This document shows, piece by piece, positions 1 to 6,782 of a stretch of 10,305 nt of DNA. The notes beneath the pieces were generated by a model, which was not told where the DNA came from, made no database searches, and saw only the letters and a list, made by a program, of their open reading frames with translations. Every line of letters begins with the position of its first letter. Position 1 is the first letter of the stretch. A program made the translations under genes and the position numbers. The stretch comes from Salinisphaera sp. UBA6602 (GTDB lineage Bacteria; Pseudomonadota; Gammaproteobacteria; Nevskiales; Salinisphaeraceae): assembly GCA_002433465.1 (NCBI GenBank), contig DJIE01000193.1, forward strand, positions 12,878 to 23,182, written 5' to 3'.

Positions 1-1
1 C

Positions 2-112
2 GACGCGGTCGCAGGGGCGGCGCTGCGCTTGTGGGCCACCGCGCAGGCCGCTACGGTCGTATCATCTGTGTGTCATCGGCTTTTTCGGGGTATCGATAAC
101 CTGCATGTATAA
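2..112 (+). CDS. Possible 3' end of an upstream gene (weak)
   Basis: This reading frame is open from the left edge and stops at TAA 110-112, overlapping the first 8 nt of the channel gene (ATGTATAA). It would give a 36-residue tail beginning DAVAGAALRLWATAQAATVV. Third codon positions are almost all G or C for the first 19 codons, as in the real genes here, but the bias fades over the last 17. I recognise no family. It could equally be a non-coding leader of the channel gene, since the other plus frames are also open for much of this short stretch. The call needs the sequence to the left. Confidence 0.2.
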   Translation, partial: DAVAGAALRLWATAQAATVVSSVCHRLFRGIDNLHV

Positions 113-1376
113 ACGTCTGGGCGCGGGCATCACGGCCCTGCTATGTGTTGCCACCTGCGTTGCGGCTGCGGCTGCCCTGTATGGCTGGTGGCGTACCGAT
201 CACTGGAACGGACTGCCGATCCCACAAATTGCGCTGACGCTGGCCACGGTTCTGCTGGCATGGCTTGCCAGCCGCTGGACCGACCGACTCGCCACCGGCC
301 TCAATGAAGGCCATCGCGTATGGCAGCGCCGTCTGCGGCGCTGGCTCAACGTGGAAGACGGCGAACGCTTTCGCGAAGCCGACCTCGTCGCCGCACTCCT
401 GCATATGGCCATATGGCTGGCCGTGCCTCTGGCATTACTGGGTATCTGGGGGCTGTCCCGCGCGAGCTTCGACATGCTCCGGCATCTGGCCTGGACCGGG
501 TTCAACCTCGGCCAGGTCCAGATCGTGCCGGCCCAGCTCATCATGGGTGCCCTGTTGCTGGTACTGCTGGCCACCGTCATCCGCTGGCTGACCGGGCGCA
601 TGGAGAACCAGTGGCTGGCGCGCACGCCCATGGAAACCCATACCCGCGAGGCGGTGGCCACGATTACCGGCTACGTGCTGTTCGTGATCGCGGCCCTCGT
701 GGTGCTCAGCTATGTGGGCCTCGACCTCACCAAGCTGGCGTTCATCGCCGGCGCGTTGTCGGTGGGTATCGGCTTCGGGCTGCAGACGATCGTGAACAAC
801 TTCGTCTCGGGGCTGATCCTGTTGTTCGAACAGCCGGTGCGGCGCGGCAACTACATCACCGTGGGCGAAACCGAAGGCTTCGTCCGCCGGATTCGTATTC
901 GTGCGACCGAGATCGAGACGCTGCAACGCACGACCGTGGTCGTACCCAACTCCGAGCTGCTGACCCTGCACCTGAAGAACTGGAACCTGCGCGATCGCTA
1001 CGGGCGGATCGGCTGTCCGGTCGGCGTGGCTTACGGCAGCGACGTGCGACTGGTGGAACGGCTCCTGTTGGAAGTCGCCGACGAGCACAAGGACGTCATC
1101 AGCGATGGGCGTGGCGGCGTGCCGAAACCGGTGGCCCTGTTCCGCGGCTTTGGCAATTCCACTCTCGACTTCGAGCTGCGCTGTTTCATCCGCGATGTGA
1201 CCCGACGCTTTTTCGTGGTCTCGGACCTGAATTTCGCTATCGACGCCGCTTTTCGCGAACACGATGTCACCATCGCCTTTCCGCAGCTCGACGTTTGGCA
1301 TCGCAGTCTACCGCCCACCCCACAGCCGCCCGTTGATAGCGGCGACGACGCGCCGGACAACACGCGCCCGGACTGA
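105..1376 (+). CDS. MscS/MscK-type mechanosensitive ion channel
   Basis: Predicted inner-membrane channel of the MscS superfamily, which opens under membrane tension to release solutes during hypo-osmotic shock. The 423-residue product has hydrophobic segments at about 5-27, 41-57, 97-118, 142-162 and 186-205, then the pore helix at about 211-242. The pore region shows the family pattern GALSVGIGFGLQTIVNNF followed by SGLILLFEQPVRRGNYI. The beta domain (about 245-295) contains VVVPNSELL, and the cytoplasmic alpha/beta domain ends near IAFPQLDVW (390-398). A Pro- and Asp-rich tail follows. The GLQTIVNNFVSG wording is closer to MscK/KefA and the MscS-like multi-TM paralogues than to the minimal three-TM MscS, but the large periplasmic region of MscK is absent. 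ATG 105 is the only plausible start; no good Shine-Dalgarno precedes it. It converges on the DUF3253 gene. The superfamily call is firm; the subfamily and the stimulus are inferred. Confidence 0.93.
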   Translation: MYKRLGAGITALLCVATCVAAAAALYGWWRTDHWNGLPIPQIALTLATVLLAWLASRWTDRLATGLNEGHRVWQRRLRRWLNVEDGERFREADLVAALLHMAIWLAVPLALLGIWGLSRASFDMLRHLAWTGFNLGQVQIVPAQLIMGALLLVLLATVIRWLTGRMENQWLARTPMETHTREAVATITGYVLFVIAALVVLSYVGLDLTKLAFIAGALSVGIGFGLQTIVNNFVSGLILLFEQPVRRGNYITVGETEGFVRRIRIRATEIETLQRTTVVVPNSELLTLHLKNWNLRDRYGRIGCPVGVAYGSDVRLVERLLLEVADEHKDVISDGRGGVPKPVALFRGFGNSTLDFELRCFIRDVTRRFFVVSDLNFAIDAAFREHDVTIAFPQLDVWHRSLPPTPQPPVDSGDDAPDNTRPD

Positions 1377-1377
1377 G

Positions 1378-1399
1378 CCGGGCCTCGTTCCGTGCCCGG
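1378..1399. terminator. Hairpin between convergent genes
   Basis: CCGGGC (1378-1383) pairs with GCCCGG (1394-1399) around a 10-nt loop, inside the 29-bp gap between the stop codons of the channel gene and the DUF3253 gene. It could serve both strands. There is no U-tract on either side, so it is not a canonical intrinsic terminator. It overlaps the palindrome CCGGTACCGG at 1396-1405. Confidence 0.4.
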
Positions 1400-1405
1400 T
1401 ACCGG
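1396..1405. repeat. 10-bp palindrome CCGGTACCGG, copy 1
   Basis: A perfect palindrome lying immediately downstream of the stop codon of DUF3253 (minus strand) and 20 bp after the stop of the channel gene (plus strand). The identical 10-mer occurs again at 4666-4675, just after the LpxO-like gene. Confidence 0.5.
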
Positions 1406-1675
1406 CTAGGGGCCGCCCTCAGTCGGGCGGCCGAGACGGATCGGCCCACGCGCGTTGCGAATATTCACCGGCCAGCCGCCCTGCGTGGCCACGATCTCGC
1501 CTGCATCGATCAGCCGCGCGGCCGCTGCGCGCACCTCGTCCATATGATCTCGCCACTCGTTCGCCGACCACAGGCCCCGCGCGACTTCGGAAGGACAGAT
1601 CGTGGCACCGCGCCGACGTGCGTCAACGCCCTCCAGAATGGCGGTTTCGATCGCGTTGTATCCAGAATCGGTCAT
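1406..1675 (-). CDS. DUF3253 family small protein
   Basis: An 89-residue protein of the DUF3253 type, whose function is not established. The family signature is visible as ICPSEVARGLW (26-36), then W41 with a DEVRAAAARLIDAGEI helix (46-61), TQGG (64-67) and RGPIRLGRP (76-84). The order of helices followed by a short strand pair looks like a small winged-helix fold, so nucleic-acid binding is possible but unproven. Its ATG lies 2 nt after the TAA of the phosphodiesterase gene (TAAGCATG). No Shine-Dalgarno is visible, so it is probably translated by re-initiation from that upstream gene as the last gene of a two-gene unit. Confidence 0.82.
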   Translation of the reverse strand: MTDSGYNAIETAILEGVDARRRGATICPSEVARGLWSANEWRDHMDEVRAAAARLIDAGEIVATQGGWPVNIRNARGPIRLGRPTEGGP

Positions 1676-1677
1676 GC

Positions 1678-3414
1678 TTAGCGGTGCGGCGCGGCGTCGC
1701 CGGCAGGCGCACCCTGGCGTAGACGCAGCAGCAGATCGGCGATCAGACGCTGGTCGTGGCGGCCGGCGAACGTCGTCTCCACGATACGACGCAGCGCCTC
1801 GCGCGTTTCACCGTGCCGAGCGACGATCAACGGCAGTTCGGAATCCCGCGCCGAGGGGCTGCCGTGCCAGGAATGATAAAGCGGTGCGAAATAATAACGC
1901 TGGGCCGGGTCTTCGCGATCGCCGTTGTGAGCGACCAGGATCAGATCGCCGGCGCGATCACCGTGCGGGCCCACCGTCAGATCGTGCAGCCTTTGCGGCA
2001 TATCGACATAGTTCGGATGCGGATGGGCGGCCAGATAGTCCGCGATCGGCTGGGTCTTGCCGTGCCCGGTATAGACCTCGAATACCTGTTCGGCGTCGCT
2101 GTCGGAGGTCGCGATGCGAACCAGGATCATGTCCAGCGTATCCCGCATTTCCGGTACCAGCAGGCCGTCTTCGTTGTTGCGATAGAACGCCTCGGCCGCG
2201 GTTTCGATATCCGCGGCGCGCGCGGGCTGGGTCCAGTCGCAGGGCGTATCGCGGGTGGCACAGGTGGTGCGATCGGCCACGTATACATAGGCCAGCGCGC
2301 CCTGGTAGGCGATCACGGCATCGAAGAATACGTCGTCATCGATATCCAGCGCATAGGGACGCAGGGTAAAGCCGGCGGCTTCGAGCACGTTGGGCGGCTC
2401 GCCCGCGCCGTCGGTCGAAAGCGAGTGCGCGTCGTCGTGCAGCACGCCGGTATGGCCGTGGTCCGAGGTGATCACGATATAGCGATCGTCGAGCTCGCCG
2501 GCCTCTTCCAGCGCTTCGTAGAGGTCGGCCATCATCGGCTCGAGGCCTTTCTTGAGGTAGTCGCGGCGCGAAACGTCCGGGTCCGCGTCGGTGATATGGG
2601 CGTAGTGATCCAGCCCGGGCAGATAGATCGTGATGACATCGGCGGCCGGTTCGTCCTCGATGAGGTCGTCCATGTTCTCGATGACCTCGGCGTCCAGCTC
2701 CTCGAACAGCGATAGCGACTGCGCGCCGGTGAGCTGGCCGGCCACATGTTCGGCGAACAAACTCTGAAAGGCATCCAGCATGGCCGTACGGTCGGTGAGG
2801 ATCAGACGATCGGCACCGCGATAGAACTGATGCATGCCTACCCAGATGCGCGCACCCGGGTCGGTTTCGCGCAGGCGTTCATAGATGGTCGGCACTTCCA
2901 GCAGATCGTTCGCATAGCCGTCGGTATAGATCTTGAATACCTGCGTGGCTTCGGGAATCGTCACCGGCACGGGCGCGGCATACTCGCCGGTCGCACGAAC
3001 AAAGTACTCGTTGCCGGCCACGCCGTGCTCGGCCGGATTGGCGCCGGTGACCGTGGTGGCCCAGGACACGGCGGTCGATGAAGGCAGCACGCTGACGATC
3101 GAGTCCTCGAACCAGGCATGGGCGAACTCGTGGCTGCCCTCGTCGCCCAGCAGGCGCGCCATCTCGGGCAGCTCGCCGGCGCGCAGCATGTCGTAGAGCA
3201 GGGGCCGATCGATGCCGTCGATGGCCACCAGCAGCAGCTTGGGCGCCTCGCGGGCGGCCGGGCGTGCGTCGGCATCCGTGTCGCGTAGTTCGACCTGTTC
3301 GCCCGCCACCCAGAACTGGGCGGCCTGCCAGGCGCAGCCGCTGGCCAACACGGCCGCACAAGCACCCAGTACCAAGCCCGCGGCACGTGCCCGCCGACTG
3401 TTTGCTATTCCCAC
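1678..3414 (-). CDS. Lipid-anchored alkaline phosphatase superfamily phosphodiesterase
   Basis: Predicted secreted, lipid-anchored metal-dependent phosphodiesterase or phosphatase of the alkaline phosphatase superfamily (type I phosphodiesterase/nucleotide pyrophosphatase branch). I start it at GTG 3414 (578 aa) because AAGGAG lies 7 nt upstream and the reading then opens directly with a signal peptide (VGIANSRRARAAGLVLGAC). An ATG at 3462 is in frame but would bury the signal peptide. The lipobox is probably ASG-C at Cys27; LGA-C at Cys19 is a weaker alternative. The metal and nucleophile set is complete: D66 (VAIDGID), nucleophile T114 (LPSSTAVSWATTVTG, then HGVAGN), D269 and H273 (GLDHYAH), D318 and H319 (SDHGH), and H517 (WHGS). 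These match the two-metal site of the NPP branch. The substrate is unknown; nucleotide, phospholipid head-group or glycan phosphodiesters are all possible. Confidence 0.88.
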   Translation of the reverse strand: MGIANSRRARAAGLVLGACAAVLASGCAWQAAQFWVAGEQVELRDTDADARPAAREAPKLLLVAIDGIDRPLLYDMLRAGELPEMARLLGDEGSHEFAHAWFEDSIVSVLPSSTAVSWATTVTGANPAEHGVAGNEYFVRATGEYAAPVPVTIPEATQVFKIYTDGYANDLLEVPTIYERLRETDPGARIWVGMHQFYRGADRLILTDRTAMLDAFQSLFAEHVAGQLTGAQSLSLFEELDAEVIENMDDLIEDEPAADVITIYLPGLDHYAHITDADPDVSRRDYLKKGLEPMMADLYEALEEAGELDDRYIVITSDHGHTGVLHDDAHSLSTDGAGEPPNVLEAAGFTLRPYALDIDDDVFFDAVIAYQGALAYVYVADRTTCATRDTPCDWTQPARAADIETAAEAFYRNNEDGLLVPEMRDTLDMILVRIATSDSDAEQVFEVYTGHGKTQPIADYLAAHPHPNYVDMPQRLHDLTVGPHGDRAGDLILVAHNGDREDPAQRYYFAPLYHSWHGSPSARDSELPLIVARHGETREALRRIVETTFAGRHDQRLIADLLLRLRQGAPAGDAAPHR

Positions 3415-3420
3415 GCTCTG

Positions 3421-3427
3421 ACTCCTT
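3421..3427 (-). promoter_or_regulatory. Shine-Dalgarno that fixes the GTG start
   Basis: On the minus strand this reads AAGGAGT, 7 nt before the AAGGAG core reaches GTG 3414. It is the best ribosome-binding site on this strand in the window, and it decides in favour of the GTG start over the in-frame ATG at 3462. Confidence 0.8.
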
Positions 3428-3665
3428 GTTTGCGCTGCTCGCGGCAACGCGGCTTTGCCCACGCGCAGCGGGCCACGCCCATTTTCGCGCGCTAAAAATA
3501 AACGAAACGGCGCCGCACCGCCTGCGTTTACGCCCAGATCGCCGCGCTGTCGGCCGACGCGGTCATTGGCCTGTACATGCTTGACGCCGTACTAACACCG
3601 GCCGTCGCAGAGTAGCGGCTCCTACGAGGCAAGTGGTCGACCGGGACATATCGCAGGCCACGAAA
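3428..3665. other. Divergent intergenic region (phosphodiesterase / LpxO-like)
   Basis: About 240 bp between the two divergent ribosome-binding sites, so promoters for both units should lie here. The base composition dips locally at 3493-3504 (CTAAAAATAAAC), the most AT-rich spot in the region; read on the minus strand it contains TATTTT, a possible -10 with no convincing -35. On the plus strand TTGACG at 3581-3586 is one base from a sigma-70 -35 box, but I find no good -10 at 16-19 bp. No ORF here looks coding. Confidence 0.5.
3581..3586 (+). promoter_or_regulatory. Candidate -35 box upstream of the LpxO-like gene
   Basis: TTGACG matches five of six positions of the sigma-70 -35 consensus and lies 91 bp before the start codon. 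The expected -10 window (3602-3611) reads GC-rich with no TATAAT-like hexamer, so either an activator or another sigma factor is needed, or the match is chance. Confidence 0.2.
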
Positions 3666-3671
3666 AAGGAG
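3666..3671 (+). promoter_or_regulatory. Shine-Dalgarno of the LpxO-like gene
   Basis: AAGGAG with a 5-nt spacer to ATG 3677. It is a strong site and supports this start. Confidence 0.85.
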
Positions 3672-3676
3672 TTGTT

Positions 3677-4657
3677 ATGCCCTTATTGTGGATGTTCGCG
3701 GGGCTGTTGGTCTTTGTGACCGGCTCCATGTTCTATGTGTACCGCCTTCGCGGCAACGTACGATACGACAGCTTCAAACAGTATCTGCGCAAGGGCTGGC
3801 CGATTTTCAGCCCGCTCAACTGCCTGTTGTACCTGTTTACCGAGCCCCGGGCGCAAAAGCCGATCGCCGATACGGCGCGCTTTCCCGAGCTGGACGTGAT
3901 TGCCCGCAACTGGTCGGTGATTCGCGAAGAAGCCCTCGCCCTGTATCGCAGCAACGCCTTCGAAGACACCCAGTCCACCGAGTCGGCGGCCTATTACGAC
4001 ATCGGCTTTCGTACCTTCTACAAATACGGCTGGCGCAAGTTCTATCTGCGCTGGTATGGCACCACCCACAACTCGGCCCAGCGTCTATGCCCACGGACCA
4101 CGCGCCTGCTCGAAGGCGTGTCCTGCGTGAATGGCGCCATGTTCTCGGTGTTACCGGCCGGTTCCAAACTCACGCGTCATGCCGACCCGGCGGCCTGTTC
4201 GTTGCGGTATCACCTGGGCCTGGCCACGCCCAATGACGACGCCTGCTATATCAATATCGACGGCGAGGATTATTCCTGGCGCGACGGCGAGACGCTGCTG
4301 TTCGACGAAACCTATCTGCATTACGCCCATAACGATGCCGAACAGGATCGCGTCATCCTGATGTGCGATGTCGAGCGGCCGACGCGCGTGGTCGGCCCGG
4401 TCGTGAATTTCTTCTACAAGGCCATCATGCGGGCCACGCTCGTGCCCAACACCGCCGAGGACAAGCGCGGCCTGGCCAACCGGGTATTCGCAGGCCTCGC
4501 GCCCGTGTTGGCGAACACGCGCGAACTCAAGCACACGCATCCGGCGCGTTACACCACCATCAAGTACTGCGTAAACGCCACGCTGGTCGTGCTCGCCGGC
4601 GGACTGCTGCTGGGCGCCTGCATGGCCGTGTATTCGCTGGGCACCGCGCTTGCCTGA
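3677..4657 (+). CDS. lpxO: LpxO-like Fe(II)/2-oxoglutarate lipid A hydroxylase
   Basis: Predicted aspartyl/asparaginyl beta-hydroxylase-family dioxygenase of the LpxO type. LpxO hydroxylates the alpha carbon of a secondary acyl chain of lipid A at the inner membrane, using O2, Fe(II) and 2-oxoglutarate. The 326-residue product has an N-terminal membrane anchor (about 4-22), a cytosolic catalytic domain and a second hydrophobic helix near the C-terminus (about 299-325). Iron ligands are H168 and D170 (HADP) and H215 (FDETYLHYAHN). R225 (DRVILMCDV) is the expected 2-oxoglutarate anchor, and LRYHLGL (176-182) is a further family block. Length is close to the roughly 300 residues of known LpxO. 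It stands alone, divergent from the phosphodiesterase and followed by a GC-rich hairpin region. The family is firm; lipid A as the substrate is inferred from close motif agreement with LpxO. Confidence 0.85.
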   Translation: MPLLWMFAGLLVFVTGSMFYVYRLRGNVRYDSFKQYLRKGWPIFSPLNCLLYLFTEPRAQKPIADTARFPELDVIARNWSVIREEALALYRSNAFEDTQSTESAAYYDIGFRTFYKYGWRKFYLRWYGTTHNSAQRLCPRTTRLLEGVSCVNGAMFSVLPAGSKLTRHADPAACSLRYHLGLATPNDDACYINIDGEDYSWRDGETLLFDETYLHYAHNDAEQDRVILMCDVERPTRVVGPVVNFFYKAIMRATLVPNTAEDKRGLANRVFAGLAPVLANTRELKHTHPARYTTIKYCVNATLVVLAGGLLLGACMAVYSLGTALA

Positions 4658-4665
4658 TCGCCGCG

Positions 4666-4675
4666 CCGGTACCGG
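4666..4675. repeat. 10-bp palindrome CCGGTACCGG, copy 2
   Basis: A second exact copy of the palindrome at 1396-1405, lying 8 nt after the stop of the LpxO-like gene. It is followed by further GC-rich symmetric sequence (CCGGCC and GGCCGG blocks at 4672-4690). Confidence 0.5.
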
Positions 4676-4690
4676 CCGGGGCCGGCCGGG

Positions 4691-4709
4691 CGCGCCCGAT
4701 ATGGGCGCG
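4691..4709 (+). terminator. GC-rich hairpin after the LpxO-like gene
   Basis: CGCGCCC (4691-4697) pairs with GGGCGCG (4703-4709) around the loop GATAT, a perfect 7-bp stem beginning 33 nt after the stop codon. The sequence just upstream (4666-4690) can form competing stems. No T-run follows, so termination would have to be U-tract-independent or the element may instead protect the 3' end of the mRNA. Confidence 0.4.
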
Positions 4710-4776
4710 GGCTGAAATCCTGCGTCGATGCGCGAGCGAATACGGGCCGGCGTGCTCGTTCGAGCCACGCTGCGGT

Positions 4777-4782
4777 CATAAT
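4777..4782 (+). promoter_or_regulatory. Candidate -10 box for the second channel gene
   Basis: CATAAT matches five of six positions of the -10 consensus and sits in an otherwise GC-rich stretch. The matching -35 (CTCGTT or GCTCGT at 16-17 bp) is poor. A start near 4789 would give a leader of about 155 nt. Confidence 0.3.
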
Positions 4783-4943
4783 GGGCGATACACCCCATAG
4801 CAAGGGCGAACGTCGCTTGCGGGAGACGCCTGGCACGGATTTCGCTAACTGACAGCTGTCGTGAGTGAAAACCGGATCGGGCGCTTCAAGCATCGCGGCG
4901 CCCGTACCGTTACCGCGGAGTCCGCGTACGTGAAACGCATCGA
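4783..4943 (+). promoter_or_regulatory. Structured leader of the second channel gene
   Basis: The stretch between the candidate -10 and ATG 4944 is rich in inverted repeats and has no clear Shine-Dalgarno. Visible elements are the pair GCAAG/CTTGC at 4800-4804 and 4816-4820, the perfect 10-bp palindrome GACAGCTGTC at 4851-4860, the stem CGGGCGC (4878-4884) with GCGCCCG (4898-4904), and the tight CGCGGA-G-TCCGCG symmetry at about 4914-4926. I do not recognise a known riboswitch class. It could be a regulatory 5' UTR or simply GC-rich spacer. Confidence 0.35.
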
Positions 4944-6041
4944 ATGCTAGAAAGTCTGGATACCCCGGCCGGGCGCTGGGCGCTGGCGCTGTGTACGGGC
5001 GCCGCCTCGGCGATCGTCGTGACCATCGTCTATGTCCTGCTGATCAAGGTCGCCTATCGGCTGACCCTGCGGCATACCGTCGCCCGGGAATTCCTGCGCC
5101 AGTGCGACAAGCCCGGCGCGGTGGTGGTGTTCTTCCTGACCCTGCAGGCGGTCTGGCATGCCAGCCCGGACGATATCCCCTGGATCGCGGCCATTCGGCA
5201 TATGAACAGCCTATGCCTGATCCTGGCACTGACCTGGGCCGCGCTCTGTGCGATCACGGCCATCGGCGATCTCATCGTCAGCCTGAACCCGGCCGTGGAA
5301 GGCCGGCACCACTCGGCGCGCAAGCTCGAAACCCAGGCCCGTTTTCTCACCCGCGGCCTGACGGTGCTGGTGGCGATCATCGGTATCTCTACCGCGCTGA
5401 TGACCTTTCCCTCGATTCGCCAGCTGGGCACCAGCCTGCTCGCCTCGGCCGGTATCGGCGGCCTGATCATCGGTTTTGCCGCGCGGCCGGTGCTTTCGAA
5501 CCTGCTGGCGGGCTTGCAGATCGCGTTATCGCAGCCCTTTCGGATCGAAGACGTACTCAAGTTCAAGGACGAATGGTGCTGGGTCGAGGAAGTGACCATC
5601 ACCTATGTCGTGCTGCGCACCTGGGATTTGCGCCGCCTGGTGGTGCCTTTGCAGTGGTTTATCGAAAACCCCTTCGAGAACTGGACGCGCCGGCCCACGA
5701 GCCTGATGGGCACGGTATTCATGTGGCTGGACTATCGCATGCCGGTGCCGCCGCTGCGCGCCGAGTTCGAACGCCTGCTCAAAGCCGACAGCGCCTGGGA
5801 CGAACTCATCGGCACCACCCAGGTGGTGGAGGCCGGCGAGCACGCCATGCAAATACGCTTTTTGATGAGCTCGAACGATTCCATCGCGCTGTGGCATCTG
5901 CGCTGTCGCATGCGCGAGGCGCTGCTGGATTTCGTGCAGCGCGACTATCCGGACTATCTGCCGAACGTGCGTGCCCGTATCAACGAAGACGAAGTGCCCG
6001 AGCCGTCACGCCCACCCGAGCCGACGCCCGATCAGGCCTGA
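4944..6041 (+). CDS. MscS-family channel, second and divergent paralogue
   Basis: Predicted inner-membrane small-conductance mechanosensitive channel, 365 residues. Hydrophobic segments lie at about 17-37, 58-72, 88-112 and 136-155, followed by the pore helix at about 160-197. The pore region reads LASAGIGGLIIGFAARPVLSNLLAGLQIALSQPFRIEDVL, described here in parts: GIGGLIIGFAA (170-180) is the Gly/Ala-packed pore face and RPVLSNLLAG (181-190) replaces the usual Q-x-x-x-N of MscS. The beta domain then has WDLRRLVVPLQWFIENPFENW (227-247), typical of one common MscS subgroup. EWCWVEEV (210-217) stands where many relatives have a Gly-containing turn. The C-terminal tail is acidic and Pro-rich. ATG 4944 places the first TM correctly but lacks a Shine-Dalgarno. 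The gene is only distantly similar to the channel at 105-1376 and is not a recent duplicate. Confidence 0.92.
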   Translation: MLESLDTPAGRWALALCTGAASAIVVTIVYVLLIKVAYRLTLRHTVAREFLRQCDKPGAVVVFFLTLQAVWHASPDDIPWIAAIRHMNSLCLILALTWAALCAITAIGDLIVSLNPAVEGRHHSARKLETQARFLTRGLTVLVAIIGISTALMTFPSIRQLGTSLLASAGIGGLIIGFAARPVLSNLLAGLQIALSQPFRIEDVLKFKDEWCWVEEVTITYVVLRTWDLRRLVVPLQWFIENPFENWTRRPTSLMGTVFMWLDYRMPVPPLRAEFERLLKADSAWDELIGTTQVVEAGEHAMQIRFLMSSNDSIALWHLRCRMREALLDFVQRDYPDYLPNVRARINEDEVPEPSRPPEPTPDQA

Positions 6042-6043
6042 TC
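6030..6043. repeat. 14-bp palindrome across two abutting stop codons
   Basis: GATCAGGCCTGATC is perfectly self-complementary and spans the last codons of the channel gene and both stop codons. The channel TGA (6039-6041) and the oxidoreductase TGA (TCA at 6042-6044) are directly adjacent, forming TGATCA. A second, overlapping symmetric element is centred on TGATCA itself (CTGATCAG, 6038-6045). No T-run is present. Confidence 0.6.
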
Positions 6044-6698
6044 AGCCCTGTTCGACCTGCTCGGCCGCGATCTGGCGCAGGGCATCGGCCAATGTCTCGG
6101 GCGGCTGGGCGCCGGCCAGCAGATACTTGTGGGCGACGATGAACGACGGCACCGACGATACGCCCAGCGACTGCCAGTAGCCGATTTCGTGTTCCACCTG
6201 CTCGGCATAGGCATCGCCGGCAACGATTTCGCGGATGCGCCCGCCATCGAGCCCCAGCGATTCGCCGATCGTGGCCAGCAGCGCTGGGTCCGTGGGGTTT
6301 TGCGCGCGACCGAAGTAGGCCTCGAACAGCGCCCGGTTGAACGCGGCGTCGCAGCCCTGCTCCTTGGCGTACGCCAGCACGCGATGCGTTGCGAACGTGT
6401 TCCACGAACGGCGCTCGAGCGCCTTTTCGAAATTCAGCCCCAGTTCGTGTGCCGCGGCGGTGATCTCATGCTGGGAGGCTTTCATCTCGGCCTCGCTACG
6501 GCCGTATTTCGCGCTCAGATGCTCAAGAATATCGCGGCCCTCGGCCGGCACGTCCGGATTGAGCAGAAACGGATGCCATTCGACTTCCACCGCGAGTTCA
6601 TCATTCAGCAGCGCCAGCGCCTGCTGCAGGCGCGCATCGCCGATGGCACACCAAGGGCAGACCACATCGGACACCAGATCGATCTTGAGCGTTTGCAT
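6042..6698 (-). CDS. DsbA-family (FrnE-like) thiol oxidoreductase
   Basis: A 218-residue thioredoxin-fold protein of the cytoplasmic FrnE-like DsbA branch, expected to catalyse dithiol-disulfide exchange or isomerisation. There is no signal peptide. The N-terminal strand (KIDLVSDVVC) runs straight into the active site C14-P-W-C17. A helical insert domain occupies about 50-150, and the cis-proline is P184 in GVSSVPSFIV (179-188), followed by LLAGAQPPE as in relatives. Start at ATG 6698 leaves the beta strand intact; the site upstream (GAGCG) is weak. It lies 84 bp after the HTH gene and converges with the channel gene with no spacing. FrnE-like proteins are linked in some bacteria to oxidative-stress tolerance. 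The role here is not shown by the sequence. Confidence 0.9.
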   Translation of the reverse strand: MQTLKIDLVSDVVCPWCAIGDARLQQALALLNDELAVEVEWHPFLLNPDVPAEGRDILEHLSAKYGRSEAEMKASQHEITAAAHELGLNFEKALERRSWNTFATHRVLAYAKEQGCDAAFNRALFEAYFGRAQNPTDPALLATIGESLGLDGGRIREIVAGDAYAEQVEHEIGYWQSLGVSSVPSFIVAHKYLLAGAQPPETLADALRQIAAEQVEQG

Positions 6699-6746
6699 CG
6701 CTCGGCTCGTGACAGGATTTATGTACGGATAGTGCCGTTGCTTACG

Positions 6747-6761
6747 CCGGTTTCAAGCCGG
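6747..6761 (-). terminator. Weak hairpin between the HTH and DsbA-family genes
   Basis: CCGG (6747-6750) and CCGG (6758-6761) flank TTTCAAG; with a wobble and one A-T pair the stem reaches 6 bp. There is no U-tract. On the minus strand the same segment contains TTGAAA, which is five of six for a -35 box, with only a poor TATCCG 19 bp downstream. It may be a weak terminator, a promoter for the oxidoreductase gene, or neither. Confidence 0.2.
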
Positions 6762-6782
6762 TAGCCGCCGCGATAGCCGCAG

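Noticed and set aside
435..1301. Minus-strand ORF (288 codons) across the first channel gene
   Set aside because: His- and Gln-rich shadow translation with no family likeness. The plus strand encodes a clear MscS-type channel.
1756..2715. Long plus-strand ORF (319 codons) antisense to the phosphodiesterase gene
   Set aside because: It mirrors a gene with a complete active site on the other strand. Long antisense frames are expected in GC-rich genes, and its translation shows no recognisable domain.
3460..3462. ATG 3462 as the start of the phosphodiesterase gene
   Set aside because: It would put 16 residues before the signal peptide, and the strong AAGGAG site would then lie inside the gene. 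GTG 3414 fits both the ribosome-binding site and the lipoprotein signal.
4991..6142. Plus-strand ORF (383 codons) overlapping the second channel gene
   Set aside because: Arg-, Gly- and Ala-rich out-of-frame translation that runs through the real stop codon into the convergent gene.
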